Source of the DNA: Bog-159 sp049511415 | Lineage (GTDB): Bacteria > Acidobacteriota > Terriglobia > Bryobacterales > Bryobacteraceae | NCBI GenBank assembly: GCA_049511415.1 | Contig: JBEKYC010000021.1 | Span: 1-64,000 of the forward strand | Length of the DNA: 64,000 nt | Reading direction: 5' to 3' | Part shown: piece after piece, positions 55,188-63,880 of the stretch | How the letters are laid out: every line of letters begins with the position of its first letter | Numbering within the stretch: position 1 is the first letter of the stretch | Notes under the pieces: generated by a model | What the model saw: the letters and a program-made list of their open reading frames with translations, nothing else | Databases searched by the model: none | Told to the model about the DNA's origin: nothing | Translations under genes and position numbers: made by a program

Positions 55188-55802
55188 ATGGCCCGCGAAA
55201 TAAAGCACATGCTCGATCTTGCCGGCGCCCTCATCGGACTGGTGCTCGCCGGACCGCTACTCGTCCTGACAGCGGCCGCCATTCTGATTTGCGACGGACG
55301 GCCAGTCTTCTGGATGCAGCCGCGCTCCGGACTGGGTGGACGCCAATTCCGGCTCTGCAAATTCCGCACCATGTCGGAGGCCACGGACAATACCGGCCGA
55401 CTGCTCGACGACCAGCACCGGGTGACGCGCCTGGGAGCCATCTTGCGCGCCTGGAGCCTGGATGAATTGCCGCAGCTTTGGAACGTGCTCAAAGGAGACA
55501 TGAGCTTGGTCGGACCGCGGCCCCTCTTGCCCTCTTACCTGGAACGCTATACCGAATTCCAGCGCCGCCGCCTGGAGGTCCGCCCGGGCATTACTGGCTG
55601 GTGCCAGATCACCGGACGCAATGCGCTGGCCTGGGAAGAAAAACTGGCACGCGATGTCTGGTACGTGGATCACTGGAGTCTCTGGTTGGATCTCCGCATT
55701 CTGGCAGGCACCATACCCACGGTGTTGCGCCGCCAGGGCATCAGCCAGGCGGGTCACGCCACGATGCCTGAGTTCTTGGGAAATTCGCATGGGCGCTCAT
55801 GA
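55188..55802 (+). CDS. PglC-like initiating sugar-phosphate transferase
   Basis: 204 residues. One re-entrant N-terminal helix (LDLAGALIGLVLAGPLLVLTA), then FWMQPRSGLGGRQFRLCKFR, the catalytic Asp-Glu dyad in AWSLDELPQLWNVLKGD and LVGPRPLLP. It is the minimal catalytic unit of polyprenol-phosphate sugar-1-phosphate transferases and starts repeat-unit synthesis. Its neighbours (acetyltransferase and aminotransferase) suggest a 2,4-diamino-type sugar as substrate. Overlaps the next gene by 14 bases. Confidence 0.93.
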   Translation: MAREIKHMLDLAGALIGLVLAGPLLVLTAAAILICDGRPVFWMQPRSGLGGRQFRLCKFRTMSEATDNTGRLLDDQHRVTRLGAILRAWSLDELPQLWNVLKGDMSLVGPRPLLPSYLERYTEFQRRRLEVRPGITGWCQITGRNALAWEEKLARDVWYVDHWSLWLDLRILAGTIPTVLRRQGISQAGHATMPEFLGNSHGRS

Positions 55803-56436
55803 CGTCTTCGTGGTCGGAGCATCCGGACACGCGCAGGTGGTCATCGATATCATCGAGCGGCAACAGCTCTGGCGCATCGCGGGGCTGATCGACACTTATA
55901 AACGGCCAGGCTCGCGTGTCATGGGATACGAAGTGCTCGGCCCCGAAACCCGCTTGCCGGATCTGCTGGCGGAAGACGGCGCGACGCGAGCGGTGGTGGC
56001 GATCGGGGACAACCGGACGCGCCACCAAGTGGTGGCCCGCATCGGCGCCATCGCGCCGGCTTTGGGCTTCATTAATGCGATTCATCCCGCCGCCAACATT
56101 GCGCGCGGAGTTGAAATAGGCCAAGGCGTCGTAATCATGCCTGGCGTCACCATAAACTCCGGAACCCGCATTGGTGATTTTTGCTTCGTCAATACCAACG
56201 CTTCGGTGGATCACGATAACATTCTGGAACCCTTCAGTTGCATCCAGCCCAACGCCGCTACCGGGGGTAACGTTCGCCTCGGCGCTTTCAGTGTGCTGGC
56301 GATGGGCGCCAATATTATCCAGGGAATCACCATCGGCGCCGACACACTGATCGGCGCCGGATCCACGGTTCTGAGTGACATTCCCGACGGGGTAGTGGCA
56401 TACGGCACACCCTGTCGTGTCATTCGGTCCAGATAG
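55789..56436 (+). CDS. PglD-like sugar O/N-acetyltransferase
   Basis: 215 residues. N-terminal VFVVGASGHAQVVIDIIERQ is the PglD-type Rossmann-like domain; the C-terminal left-handed beta-helix hexapeptide repeats run from AANIARGVEIGQGVVIMPGV to IGADTLIGAGSTVLSDI. Such enzymes acetylate 4-amino sugars with acetyl-CoA before PglC uses them. The likely catalytic His is in NASVDHDN. ATG 55789 overlaps the PglC-like gene. Confidence 0.9.
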   Translation: MGAHDVFVVGASGHAQVVIDIIERQQLWRIAGLIDTYKRPGSRVMGYEVLGPETRLPDLLAEDGATRAVVAIGDNRTRHQVVARIGAIAPALGFINAIHPAANIARGVEIGQGVVIMPGVTINSGTRIGDFCFVNTNASVDHDNILEPFSCIQPNAATGGNVRLGAFSVLAMGANIIQGITIGADTLIGAGSTVLSDIPDGVVAYGTPCRVIRSR

Positions 56437-56444
56437 GACTCAGC

Positions 56445-57644
56445 ATGGCTCAACACGGTTTTGCGCCGCCTTCCGCCAAAGAAATAGGACCGGCGCCTCT
56501 GTTCAGAGAGCGATTCCGGTTTATCCAACCGACCCTGCCGCCGCTGGAGCGGGTAGTGTCGGCGTATGCGCCTGTTTTCAGGCAAGGATTGATCACCAAC
56601 GGCGGCCTGGTCGCAAGGTTGGAGGCTGCCGTCTGTGAGCGGTTGGGTGTGCGTCATTGTGTCGCCGTATCGAGTTGTACCAGCGGCTTGATGCTGGTCA
56701 TGAAATCCCTCGGACTGCAGGGCGAGGTCATCTTGCCTAGCTTTACGTTTTTCGCCACCGGACACGCGGCCCTGTGGAACGGTTTGACTCCGGTATTTGC
56801 GGACTGCGATGCCGGGACCTGGAATATCGATCCGCGGGCCGTCGAGCAGGCCATCACGCCGCGCACGTCGGCCATAGTCGCCGTGCATCTGTACGGCAAC
56901 CCCGCGCCCGTTGCCGAGTTGGAGTGGATCGCCCAACAGCACGGCCTCAAACTGCTGTTCGACGCCGCACATGCCTTTGGCGCTGGATACAAAGGTCAGA
57001 CCGTGGGCCGATTCGGAGATGCGGAAGTATTCTCCCTCTCTCCCACCAAGCTGCTGGTCGCGGGCGAAGGGGGCCTGGTATGCACGAATGACGCGCTTCT
57101 GGCGCACAAAGTGCGCGCCGGCAGAAACTATGGCGACTTAGGAAGCTATGATCCGATGCTGCTCGGCCTGAATGCCCGTATGACGGAGTTCAATGCCGCG
57201 CTGGCTCTGGCCGGCTTGGACCTCGTGCCGGCGAAGATACGGAGGCACAACCGGATCGCGGCGCTCTATACCTCCGAACTGGATGGCACACCGGGCATCA
57301 GCTTCCAGCGCGTGCCGCCAGGCCATGTTTCCACCTACAAAGACTATTCGGTGCGGGTCGATCCGGAAGGCTTCGGGATGACCCGCGATGAGTTGGCCGT
57401 TGCGCTGCTGGCGGAGAACATCGAGACCAAGAAGTACTTCCATCCGCCGCTGCATCAACAAGCCCTTTTCCGCCCTTACTTGGCGGCCACACCTGGAGCT
57501 CTAACCGCCACGGACGAAATATCCGCATCCGTGCTCAGCCTGCCGGTTTACGAATCGCTGCCGCAAAACACTGTGCGGCAAATAGCTTGGGCGATCCGCA
57601 ATTCGCAACACCTCGGCCGCGGCCGGGGGGCGCGCGCATGCTGA
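56445..57644 (+). CDS. DegT/DnrJ/EryC1 sugar aminotransferase
   Basis: 399 residues. PLP-binding Lys in SLSPTKLLVAGEGG; cofactor region LLFDAAHAFGAGY and VSSCTSGLML; PSFTFFATGHAALWNG is typical. Makes a 4-amino (or 3-amino) nucleotide sugar from a keto-sugar. Works with the acetyltransferase upstream and possibly the SDR enzyme downstream, which it overlaps by 7 bases. Confidence 0.92.
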   Translation: MAQHGFAPPSAKEIGPAPLFRERFRFIQPTLPPLERVVSAYAPVFRQGLITNGGLVARLEAAVCERLGVRHCVAVSSCTSGLMLVMKSLGLQGEVILPSFTFFATGHAALWNGLTPVFADCDAGTWNIDPRAVEQAITPRTSAIVAVHLYGNPAPVAELEWIAQQHGLKLLFDAAHAFGAGYKGQTVGRFGDAEVFSLSPTKLLVAGEGGLVCTNDALLAHKVRAGRNYGDLGSYDPMLLGLNARMTEFNAALALAGLDLVPAKIRRHNRIAALYTSELDGTPGISFQRVPPGHVSTYKDYSVRVDPEGFGMTRDELAVALLAENIETKKYFHPPLHQQALFRPYLAATPGALTATDEISASVLSLPVYESLPQNTVRQIAWAIRNSQHLGRGRGARAC

Positions 57645-59176
57645 AGGCGCTACGCGATTTCACCTGGAAGGCGGCGGCCCCGCGCATTCTGGTGGATTTC
57701 GCGATCGTCCATGCCAGCATGCTGCTGGCTCTGGCTGTCTCCGTCACTTACCGGACCTACCTGGGGCACGGACGCGAAGCCCAACAGCTTACCGGGGGAT
57801 TTCAACACTACTACTTGGCTTTCTTCGGAGTGCTTTCGCCGATCTTTCCGGTGGTGTTTCTGTTTCACGGATTTTATACGCACTCCCGCGCTTACCTGGG
57901 TAAGGAAAAGGCGTGGGTAGTTCTGCGCGGCGTGGCGTTGGCGGTGGCGTTATTCTTCGCCGCCGACTTTCTACTGTTCAAGATGCAGAGCACCGCGCGC
58001 AGCGTGGCGCTTCCCTTCGCCATGCTGGCGGCCGGCGGATTGTGCGGTGCGCGCCTTGCCAAGGCATGGTTCGAGCGGCGCATTGCTCTCCGGCGCGATG
58101 GCGGCTTGAAGCCTAAGCGCGTGCTGGTGGTTGGCGGCGCCGGTTACATTGGATCCCTGCTGGTGGCACGCCTGCTCCACCGCGGCTATCAGGTGCGCGT
58201 GCTGGATAGTCTTCTCTTTGGCGTGGAGCCGTTACGCGGCGTGATCGGCCACCCCAACTTCGAGTTGATTGCCGGCGATTGCCGCAATATTCAGGACGTG
58301 GTGAAGGCCGTCCGCGGCGCGGATTCGATTGTCCAGTTGGCCGCCATAGTCGGCGACCCCGCCTGCGAGCAAGACCACACTTCCGCGGTCGAAGTGAATT
58401 ACGCGGCCACCCGCATGCTGATCGAAATCGCCAAGGGCCACGGCGTCAGCCGGTTGATATTCGCCTCCAGTTGCAGCGTCTACGGCGCCACCGACTGCGA
58501 AGTGGATGAGGAGTCCGAGGCGCGGCCGGTATCCCTCTACGGCCGGACTAAAGTCGATTCAGAACGTGCCCTGCTCGAATCGGCAACCGCCACATTCCAT
58601 CCCACGATTCTGCGTTTTGCAACGGTCTTCGGTCTCTCGCCCCGTCCACGGTTCGACCTGGTGGTGAATCTCCTCACCGCCCGGGCCGCGCGGGATGGCG
58701 TCATAACGATCTATAATGGCCGCCAGTGGCGCCCGTTCATTCATGTGCGAGATCTGGTAGAAGCTACGGTGATGGTGCTGGATGCGCCCCTCGCCCTGGT
58801 TGGAGGCCAGATTCTAAACGTCGGCGATTCCACCCTGAATTACACCTTGTCGAGCGTTGCGGATGCCATCCGCGAGGTGTTTCCGGCAACGCGTGTCGAA
58901 TATATCGATAATTCGGATTCTCGCAATTACCGGGTCAGTTTCCGGAAGATTCAAAGGAGCATCGGATTTCGCGCCAGTTACTCGCTGCAAGACGGCATTG
59001 AAGAGTTAAAGGCCGCCTTCGAAACGGGGTTGATCGTGAATTACACGGACTTGCTTTACCATAACCAACGCTTCTTACTGTCATCCGGAAGCCCAGGACA
59101 CCGAAGTGAAATCGACGCGCAAGTGATGGCCGCGTTCTCCGGCGCCCTGCATACACCAATCGAGATGGCTAGCTGA
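57638..59176 (+). CDS. Membrane-anchored SDR nucleotide-sugar epimerase/dehydratase fusion
   Basis: 512 residues. About 1-160: four hydrophobic segments (ILVDFAIVHASMLLALAVSV; LAFFGVLSPIFPVVFLFHGF; GVALAVALFFAADFLLF) like the membrane part of WbpM/PglF/CapD-type enzymes. From about residue 165: an extended SDR with VLVVGGAGYIGSLLVARLL, LAAIVGDPAC, SSCSVYGATD and the catalytic Tyr-x3-Lys in SLYGRTKVDSE, closer to GalE-type epimerases than to PglF. The join is unusual. It lacks the CoA-binding-like domain of WbpM. Its 3' end overlaps the convergent minus-strand gene by 8 bases. Confidence 0.85.
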   Translation: MLKALRDFTWKAAAPRILVDFAIVHASMLLALAVSVTYRTYLGHGREAQQLTGGFQHYYLAFFGVLSPIFPVVFLFHGFYTHSRAYLGKEKAWVVLRGVALAVALFFAADFLLFKMQSTARSVALPFAMLAAGGLCGARLAKAWFERRIALRRDGGLKPKRVLVVGGAGYIGSLLVARLLHRGYQVRVLDSLLFGVEPLRGVIGHPNFELIAGDCRNIQDVVKAVRGADSIVQLAAIVGDPACEQDHTSAVEVNYAATRMLIEIAKGHGVSRLIFASSCSVYGATDCEVDEESEARPVSLYGRTKVDSERALLESATATFHPTILRFATVFGLSPRPRFDLVVNLLTARAARDGVITIYNGRQWRPFIHVRDLVEATVMVLDAPLALVGGQILNVGDSTLNYTLSSVADAIREVFPATRVEYIDNSDSRNYRVSFRKIQRSIGFRASYSLQDGIEELKAAFETGLIVNYTDLLYHNQRFLLSSGSPGHRSEIDAQVMAAFSGALHTPIEMAS

Positions 59177-59405
59177 CGATGCAGCTCCGGCCCTGCCATC
59201 CAACCTCAATAACCCGCCCGTCCTCAACCAGCACGGGGACGGCTCGTTGATCCCCTGCCAGAGTTCTCAGCCGGGCGCGCGCGGCTGCATCGGCCTCCAC
59301 ATCGTATTCCTCAAATTCGCAGCCGCGTAGCTCCAGCCAGTCCCGCATCTCGCCGGTGTAGGGACACCGCGCGGCGCCGTAAAGCTGATATTTGGCGTTA
59401 CTCAC
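59169..59405 (-). CDS. Glutaredoxin-like small protein
   Basis: 78 residues. YQLYGAARCPYTGEMRDWLE contains a glutaredoxin CPYT-like redox motif with Cys14 and the CxxC second Cys replaced by Thr, so only a monothiol site remains; VPVLVEDGRVIEVG is the cis-Pro part. Glutathione or metal-cluster handling is possible. It overlaps the SIS gene by 8 bases and is the last gene of the hydrogenase maturation operon, converging on the epimerase gene. Confidence 0.8.
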   Translation of the reverse strand: MSNAKYQLYGAARCPYTGEMRDWLELRGCEFEEYDVEADAAARARLRTLAGDQRAVPVLVEDGRVIEVGWQGRSCIVS

Positions 59406-60576
59406 GAGCCAGGTCCTCCATGGTTTCGCGCAGGATGTGATAGACCGAGGCCTGCACTTCCTGTATGCGCGGGATGTAATCCGACCGCACTACGATCGGG
59501 AAATCGGCAAGGCCCCGCCGCAGCACCTCCCCGCCATCGTAGCCCAACAGCGCCGCCGTGACCAACTTCCGCTTGCGGGCCTCCTCGAGGGCCATAACGA
59601 TGTTGCGGGAGCCGCCGCTGGTTGAAATGCCGATCACCATATCCCCCGGCCGTGCCTGCGCGATGAGCTGGCGCAGGAAGATCACATCGGTGCCTACGTC
59701 ATTGGCCACGGCCGTGATATTGGCGGGTTCTAGCGCCAGTGAGACGGCGGGAATGGGCCGATAACCTTCGGGCGGAAACACGCAGTCGAGCGCCCAATCA
59801 TTGGCGTCGGTAGCAGAGCCGCCATTACCGAACAGAATGAGCTTGCCGCCGTTCGCCACACAGTCGTAGCCCGCTTGCGCGGTAGCCCGGATCGCATCCG
59901 CCTGTTCCCCGGCCATACGCACGCGTAAATCCGCATCGTCCCGCACCTTCAGGTGGATCGACGCGGCCACTTCACCGACCACATCTCCGGTCTCCTGCTT
60001 CTGCCGGCCGAGGAAGGGATACAGGAAGCCCGCATCGCCGGTATCGAGACCCAGTTCGCGATGTTCAAAAAATACGTGCACGGTCTCCCAGAGCACGTGA
60101 TACAGCATCTCGATCAACTCCTGGTGCATGAAAGGGTGCGGAGTGTGGGCGGCGACAGCGTAATCGCCTTCGGCGCCAGGCAGCGCAAACGTCATGGCCC
60201 GCCGCCGGCGCGCGAATTCGAGCGCCGCCAGCACACCGGCATCTCCCTCCGGCGGGCCAAACCCCATCACCATGTCGTCGGCGCTTACCAGAGCTTCGAG
60301 CCACGGCCGGTATGCGATCGACAGGTCCAGTGCCGGCAGCGCGCGCTTGCCGACGATCACCGGATGCACGAACTCCACGGAGACATGCTGCGCGTCCGTG
60401 GCGTAGGGTCCCCGCCCGAAGGCCAGCAAACGGCCTCCACGCAGAAAACGCTCCGACATCTCACGGCAAGCCAGCGCCAACCGGTGGGCCTCCCGCGCGA
60501 AGAACTCCTCACAAAGCTGGTTGCGCTCCAGCAGCCGGTCTTCGATGCGTTTGGCCAAATCGCACTTGGCTGTCAT
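59398..60576 (-). CDS. Double SIS-domain protein (GmhA-like) in hydrogenase cluster
   Basis: 392 residues with two phosphosugar-isomerase (SIS) modules. The first holds LLAFGRGPYATDAQHVSVEF, the second LILFGNGGSATDANDWALDC and VIGISTSGGSRNIVMALEEA. The second keeps the phosphosugar-binding Ser/Gly motif of GmhA; the first is degenerate. GmhA converts sedoheptulose-7-phosphate, but a lone heptose step makes little sense here, and SIS proteins have been noted in clusters of high-affinity (group 1h) NiFe hydrogenases. It follows hypE by 12 bases. A role in making or sensing a ligand or carbohydrate is unproven. Confidence 0.8.
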   Translation of the reverse strand: MTAKCDLAKRIEDRLLERNQLCEEFFAREAHRLALACREMSERFLRGGRLLAFGRGPYATDAQHVSVEFVHPVIVGKRALPALDLSIAYRPWLEALVSADDMVMGFGPPEGDAGVLAALEFARRRRAMTFALPGAEGDYAVAAHTPHPFMHQELIEMLYHVLWETVHVFFEHRELGLDTGDAGFLYPFLGRQKQETGDVVGEVAASIHLKVRDDADLRVRMAGEQADAIRATAQAGYDCVANGGKLILFGNGGSATDANDWALDCVFPPEGYRPIPAVSLALEPANITAVANDVGTDVIFLRQLIAQARPGDMVIGISTSGGSRNIVMALEEARKRKLVTAALLGYDGGEVLRRGLADFPIVVRSDYIPRIQEVQASVYHILRETMEDLARE

Positions 60577-60588
60577 TCCGGTATGATC

Positions 60589-61629
60589 CTAGCAAATCCG
60601 CGGCAGAGGATCGCCCACCAGCATATCGATCACGCGGGTACCGCCATAACCGGTCGAAACCAGCACTGTGCCGGCGGGTTGCTCGCGCACTGCGCCAATC
60701 ATAGCCGCCGCATGCCCTCCGGGCGCGGCGCGCAGGGCCGCCAACGCCGCCTCGGCCCGGTCCGGCGCCACGACCGCCAGAAATTGTCCTTCATTCGCAA
60801 TATGCAGCGGGTCCAAGCCGAGCAACTCGCAAGCGCCGCGCACCGTATCGTGTATGGGGATTTGTTCCTCAGCCAGGCAGATACCCAGACCGCAATCGAG
60901 GGCCAATTCGTTGAGCGACGTAGCTACCCCGCCGCGTGTGGGATCGCGCATCCAGCGGATTCCACCATCCGCCGCCGCAGCCATGGCCTCCACGAGCGGA
61001 AGCACCGGACGCGTATCGGAACAAACTTCGGCGTCCAGATCCAGTTCACCACGCGCCAACAAAATGGTGATCCCGTGGTCCCCGATCGGTCCCGACAGCA
61101 ACACGCGATCGCCCGGACGCACCGACGCCGGCGAAACGTTCACACCGGGGATCAGCCGGCCGATTCCGCAACTGCTGATGTACATGCGATCGGCCTTGCC
61201 GTGCTCCACCACCTTGGTGTCGCCGCCGGTAATCACCACGCCCGCGCGGCGTGCGGCCGCGGCCATCGCGCGCAGTTCAGCCTCCAGGATCTCGGTCGGC
61301 AGACCGGCTTCCAGCACATAGGTGACGACCAGGATCTCGGCGCGGGCGCCCGAGACGGCCAAATCGTTCACCGTGCCGTTGACCGCCAGTTCACCGATCG
61401 ATCCACCGGGAAATCGCAACGGCTTCACCACGAAACTGTCCGTGGTGATGGCCAGCCGTGTGCCATTCATCTGCACCAGTGCGGCATCCCCCAGGGGACC
61501 CGTGGCGGCGCCACCGAGCAACGGCACGATCAGGCCTTCGATGAGCTTTCGGCTGGCTTTACCTCCCGCGCCGTGCGCCATCTCGATCTGTGCGTCACGA
61601 AACTTGATCTGGGGAGTCGCTCCCGGCAT
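60589..61629 (-). CDS. hypE: Hydrogenase maturation protein HypE
   Basis: 346 residues. N-terminal AHGAGGKASRKLIEGLIVPL, ATP-binding AIRW-type core (VVITGGDTKVVEHGKADRMY; DRVLLSGPIGDHGI), and the C-terminal PRIC whose Cys carries the carbamoyl that is dehydrated to cyanide. Makes the CN ligands of the NiFe site with HypF. HypF is not in the window. 8 bases after hypD. Confidence 0.95.
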   Translation of the reverse strand: MPGATPQIKFRDAQIEMAHGAGGKASRKLIEGLIVPLLGGAATGPLGDAALVQMNGTRLAITTDSFVVKPLRFPGGSIGELAVNGTVNDLAVSGARAEILVVTYVLEAGLPTEILEAELRAMAAAARRAGVVITGGDTKVVEHGKADRMYISSCGIGRLIPGVNVSPASVRPGDRVLLSGPIGDHGITILLARGELDLDAEVCSDTRPVLPLVEAMAAAADGGIRWMRDPTRGGVATSLNELALDCGLGICLAEEQIPIHDTVRGACELLGLDPLHIANEGQFLAVVAPDRAEAALAALRAAPGGHAAAMIGAVREQPAGTVLVSTGYGGTRVIDMLVGDPLPRIC

Positions 61630-61637
61630 TTGCTCAC

Positions 61638-62768
61638 CTACGACGCCGATGACACGGTCGTGACCAGCGATGCTTTTCGATGCTCATAGTTATGATACGC
61701 CGCGCAGGAGCCCTCCGATGAAACCATCAGCGCGCCCACGGGATGCTCGGGCGTGCACTCGTTCCCAAAGAGTTTGCACTGCGCCGGCTTCAGTACCCCT
61801 TTGAGCACTTCGCCGCACTGCGCCGCCTTCGGGTCGGTGACGCGTATCCCGGGCACCTGGAATCGTCGTTCGGCATCGAAGTCGGCGTAGCTGTCACGCA
61901 GACGCAGCGCCGATTGCGAGATGAAACCCATGCCGCGCCATTCGAAGTACGGTCGGAGTTCGAAAACCTCAGCCATGGCTTTCAGCGCCGCGCGATTGCC
62001 TTCCCAAGGCACCACGCGTTTGTATTGATTTTCGACCTCCACCCGCCCTTCCCTTAGCTGGCGCAGCAGCATCAGGATGGATTCCAGCATGTCCAAAGGC
62101 TCGAAGCCGGATACCACGATCGGCTTCCCCTCATGCCGCGCGATCCATTCATAGGGCCGGCAGCCGATCACCGTCGACACATGGCCCGGTCCGATGAATG
62201 CGTCCAGACGCATATCCGGCGAATCCAGGATGGCGCGGATAGCCGGAATGATCGTAACGTGATTGCAGAAAACGGAGAAATTGCGCACACCCAAATTGCG
62301 CGCGCGCATCAGCGTCAGGGCCGTGGAAGGCGCCGTGGTTTCAAAACCGATGGCGAAGAACATCACGTGCCGGCCGGGGTTGTTCAGCGCCAGCTTGAGC
62401 GCGTCGGCCGGCGAATAAACGATGCGCACGTCCGCGCCGCGGGCCTTGAACTCGAGCGGGCTGCCAAGCGTGCCGGGTACGCGCATCATGTCGCCGAAGG
62501 CCGTAAAGATTACCTCGGATTGCGCGGTCATGGACAGCCCGTCGTCAATGCGTCCCATGGGCAGCACGCAAACCGGACAACCCGGGCCGTGGATCAACTC
62601 TATATTCGCGGGCAGCAGGTCTTTCAGTCCGAATCGATAGATGGCGTGCGTGTGGCCGCCGCAGACTTCCATCATCCGGTAGTGCCGGTTCGGATCCGCC
62701 AGACGGCGGATCTCCTGGGCAGTCCGGGAGATCAACTCGGGCTCGCGGAACTCATCGACGAATTTCAT
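61638..62768 (-). CDS. hypD: Hydrogenase maturation protein HypD
   Basis: 376 residues. MMEVCGGHTHAIYRFG, HGPGCPVCVLPMGRID and FAIGFETTAPSTAL are the family signatures; further Cys in AAQCGEVLKGVLKPAQCKLF and EGSCAAYHNYEH bind the [4Fe-4S] cluster. With HypC it holds the Fe(CN)2CO precursor. Overlaps hypC by 4 bases. Confidence 0.96.
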   Translation of the reverse strand: MKFVDEFREPELISRTAQEIRRLADPNRHYRMMEVCGGHTHAIYRFGLKDLLPANIELIHGPGCPVCVLPMGRIDDGLSMTAQSEVIFTAFGDMMRVPGTLGSPLEFKARGADVRIVYSPADALKLALNNPGRHVMFFAIGFETTAPSTALTLMRARNLGVRNFSVFCNHVTIIPAIRAILDSPDMRLDAFIGPGHVSTVIGCRPYEWIARHEGKPIVVSGFEPLDMLESILMLLRQLREGRVEVENQYKRVVPWEGNRAALKAMAEVFELRPYFEWRGMGFISQSALRLRDSYADFDAERRFQVPGIRVTDPKAAQCGEVLKGVLKPAQCKLFGNECTPEHPVGALMVSSEGSCAAYHNYEHRKASLVTTVSSAS

Positions 62769-63028
62769 CCGTATCCCTCGACCTCCCGCATTGCCTCTTC
62801 ATCCTCGCCCAGAATCCGCAGCATGCGCATCTGTTCCGCCGCCTCTTTTTCGCCGATTTTGCTCATGGCGAAGCCCACGTGGATCAGGACCCAGTCTCCG
62901 GCCCGCGCCGGATCTTCGGATAGCAGTCCGACGTCGATCTTGCGGCGCACGCCTCCCACGTCCACCAACGCCAGATTGTCACGTTCGGGCAGAAGCTCGA
63001 CGATTCGTCCAGGGATTGCCAGGCACAT
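62765..63028 (-). CDS. hypC: Hydrogenase maturation chaperone HypC
   Basis: 87 residues. The essential N-terminal Met-Cys2 (MCLAIPGRIVEL) is present, as is VGDWVLIHVG-like DWVLIHVGFAMSKI. HypC shuttles the iron precursor to the large subunit. First of the hypCDE genes, 52 bases after the YceI gene. Confidence 0.95.
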   Translation of the reverse strand: MCLAIPGRIVELLPERDNLALVDVGGVRRKIDVGLLSEDPARAGDWVLIHVGFAMSKIGEKEAAEQMRMLRILGEDEEAMREVEGYG

Positions 63029-63080
63029 GGAATAGCTCCTTCACTCACGAAGTTTCGCGGGGCAGGCGCCGCGCTACTCT

Positions 63081-63647
63081 CTAATCCGTCCGCGCTTGAG
63101 CCACAATGTCGAACGTGATCTTCAACTCATCCTTCAACTTCAGTGCGCCGCCGGCCACCGACGCCAGCTTGATCCGGTAATCGGTCTGGCGCACCGAAAA
63201 ATCACCGAATGCGCGGAGTGTGGGACCGATCAGTGACAACTGCGCCGCCATGCGGTGGGGACGAGTGACACCGTGAAGGGTCAGGTTGCCGTCGATGGCG
63301 ATGCGGCCGTTGCCCTGCGAACTGATTGCCGTGCTCTGAAATTCGATTTCGGGATACCGGGTGACCTCCAGCACCTCCTCCTGCATGACGCGCGCCATTT
63401 CGCGACGGTCCTTGTCACTCATGTCGTTTTCCACGCTCAATGACGCCGTCTGAATCTTCATATGCAGCGATGCCTGTTCGGGAACCGCCGGGTCGCCCCG
63501 AACCTCGCCACTAAAGCCGCGGATTGCGATTACCGGGTTGTGTCCCATGGCGGACAAGAGTCCGCCGGCAAAGCCCCGTACGGTGAACCGGCTCACACCC
63601 GCGCCTATTATATATTCGGGCGCAGTCGTTTGCGTTAATGGGTTCAC
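63081..63647 (-). CDS. YceI-like lipid-binding domain protein
   Basis: 188 residues. YIIGAGVSRFTVRGFAGGLL at the N-terminus and ISSQGNGRIAIDGNLTLHGV belong to the YceI lipocalin-like fold that binds polyisoprenoids. No signal peptide, unlike many YceI proteins, so a cytoplasmic role is likely. Lies between a small membrane protein and hypC in the hydrogenase operon. Confidence 0.85.
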   Translation of the reverse strand: MNPLTQTTAPEYIIGAGVSRFTVRGFAGGLLSAMGHNPVIAIRGFSGEVRGDPAVPEQASLHMKIQTASLSVENDMSDKDRREMARVMQEEVLEVTRYPEIEFQSTAISSQGNGRIAIDGNLTLHGVTRPHRMAAQLSLIGPTLRAFGDFSVRQTDYRIKLASVAGGALKLKDELKITFDIVAQARTD

Positions 63648-63853
63648 ATGCTTCTCAATTTCATATATTTTTCCAGATCCGGCACGGCGGCGCCGAGCAG
63701 ATTGAGACCGCTCATACCGGCCGCGCCCATGAAACGCCTAACAATAGGGTTGGACAGAACCAGTCCCGCACCGAAGATAACCAGGGATACTCCCGCCATC
63801 ATAAACAGTGTGTCTCGGGCTTCGGCGCCTTCGCTGTCATGTTTGTTTTCCAT
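63644..63853 (-). CDS. Small single-helix membrane protein in hydrogenase cluster
   Basis: 69 residues. One membrane helix (FMMAGVSLVIFGAGLVLSNP) and an amphipathic tail. A strong RBS (AAAAGGAGGAG) precedes the ATG. Overlaps the YceI gene by 4 bases. No family recognised; it could help anchor the hydrogenase. Confidence 0.7.
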   Translation of the reverse strand: MENKHDSEGAEARDTLFMMAGVSLVIFGAGLVLSNPIVRRFMGAAGMSGLNLLGAAVPDLEKYMKLRSM

Positions 63854-63880
63854 ATCCGTCTCCTCCTTTTGCCAATCTCT

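Noticed and set aside
59953..61689. 578-codon open frame on the plus strand
   Set aside because: It lies opposite the double-SIS protein, hypE and the end of hypD, whose minus-strand products carry clear family motifs; the plus-strand product is Arg/His-rich with no recognisable domain.
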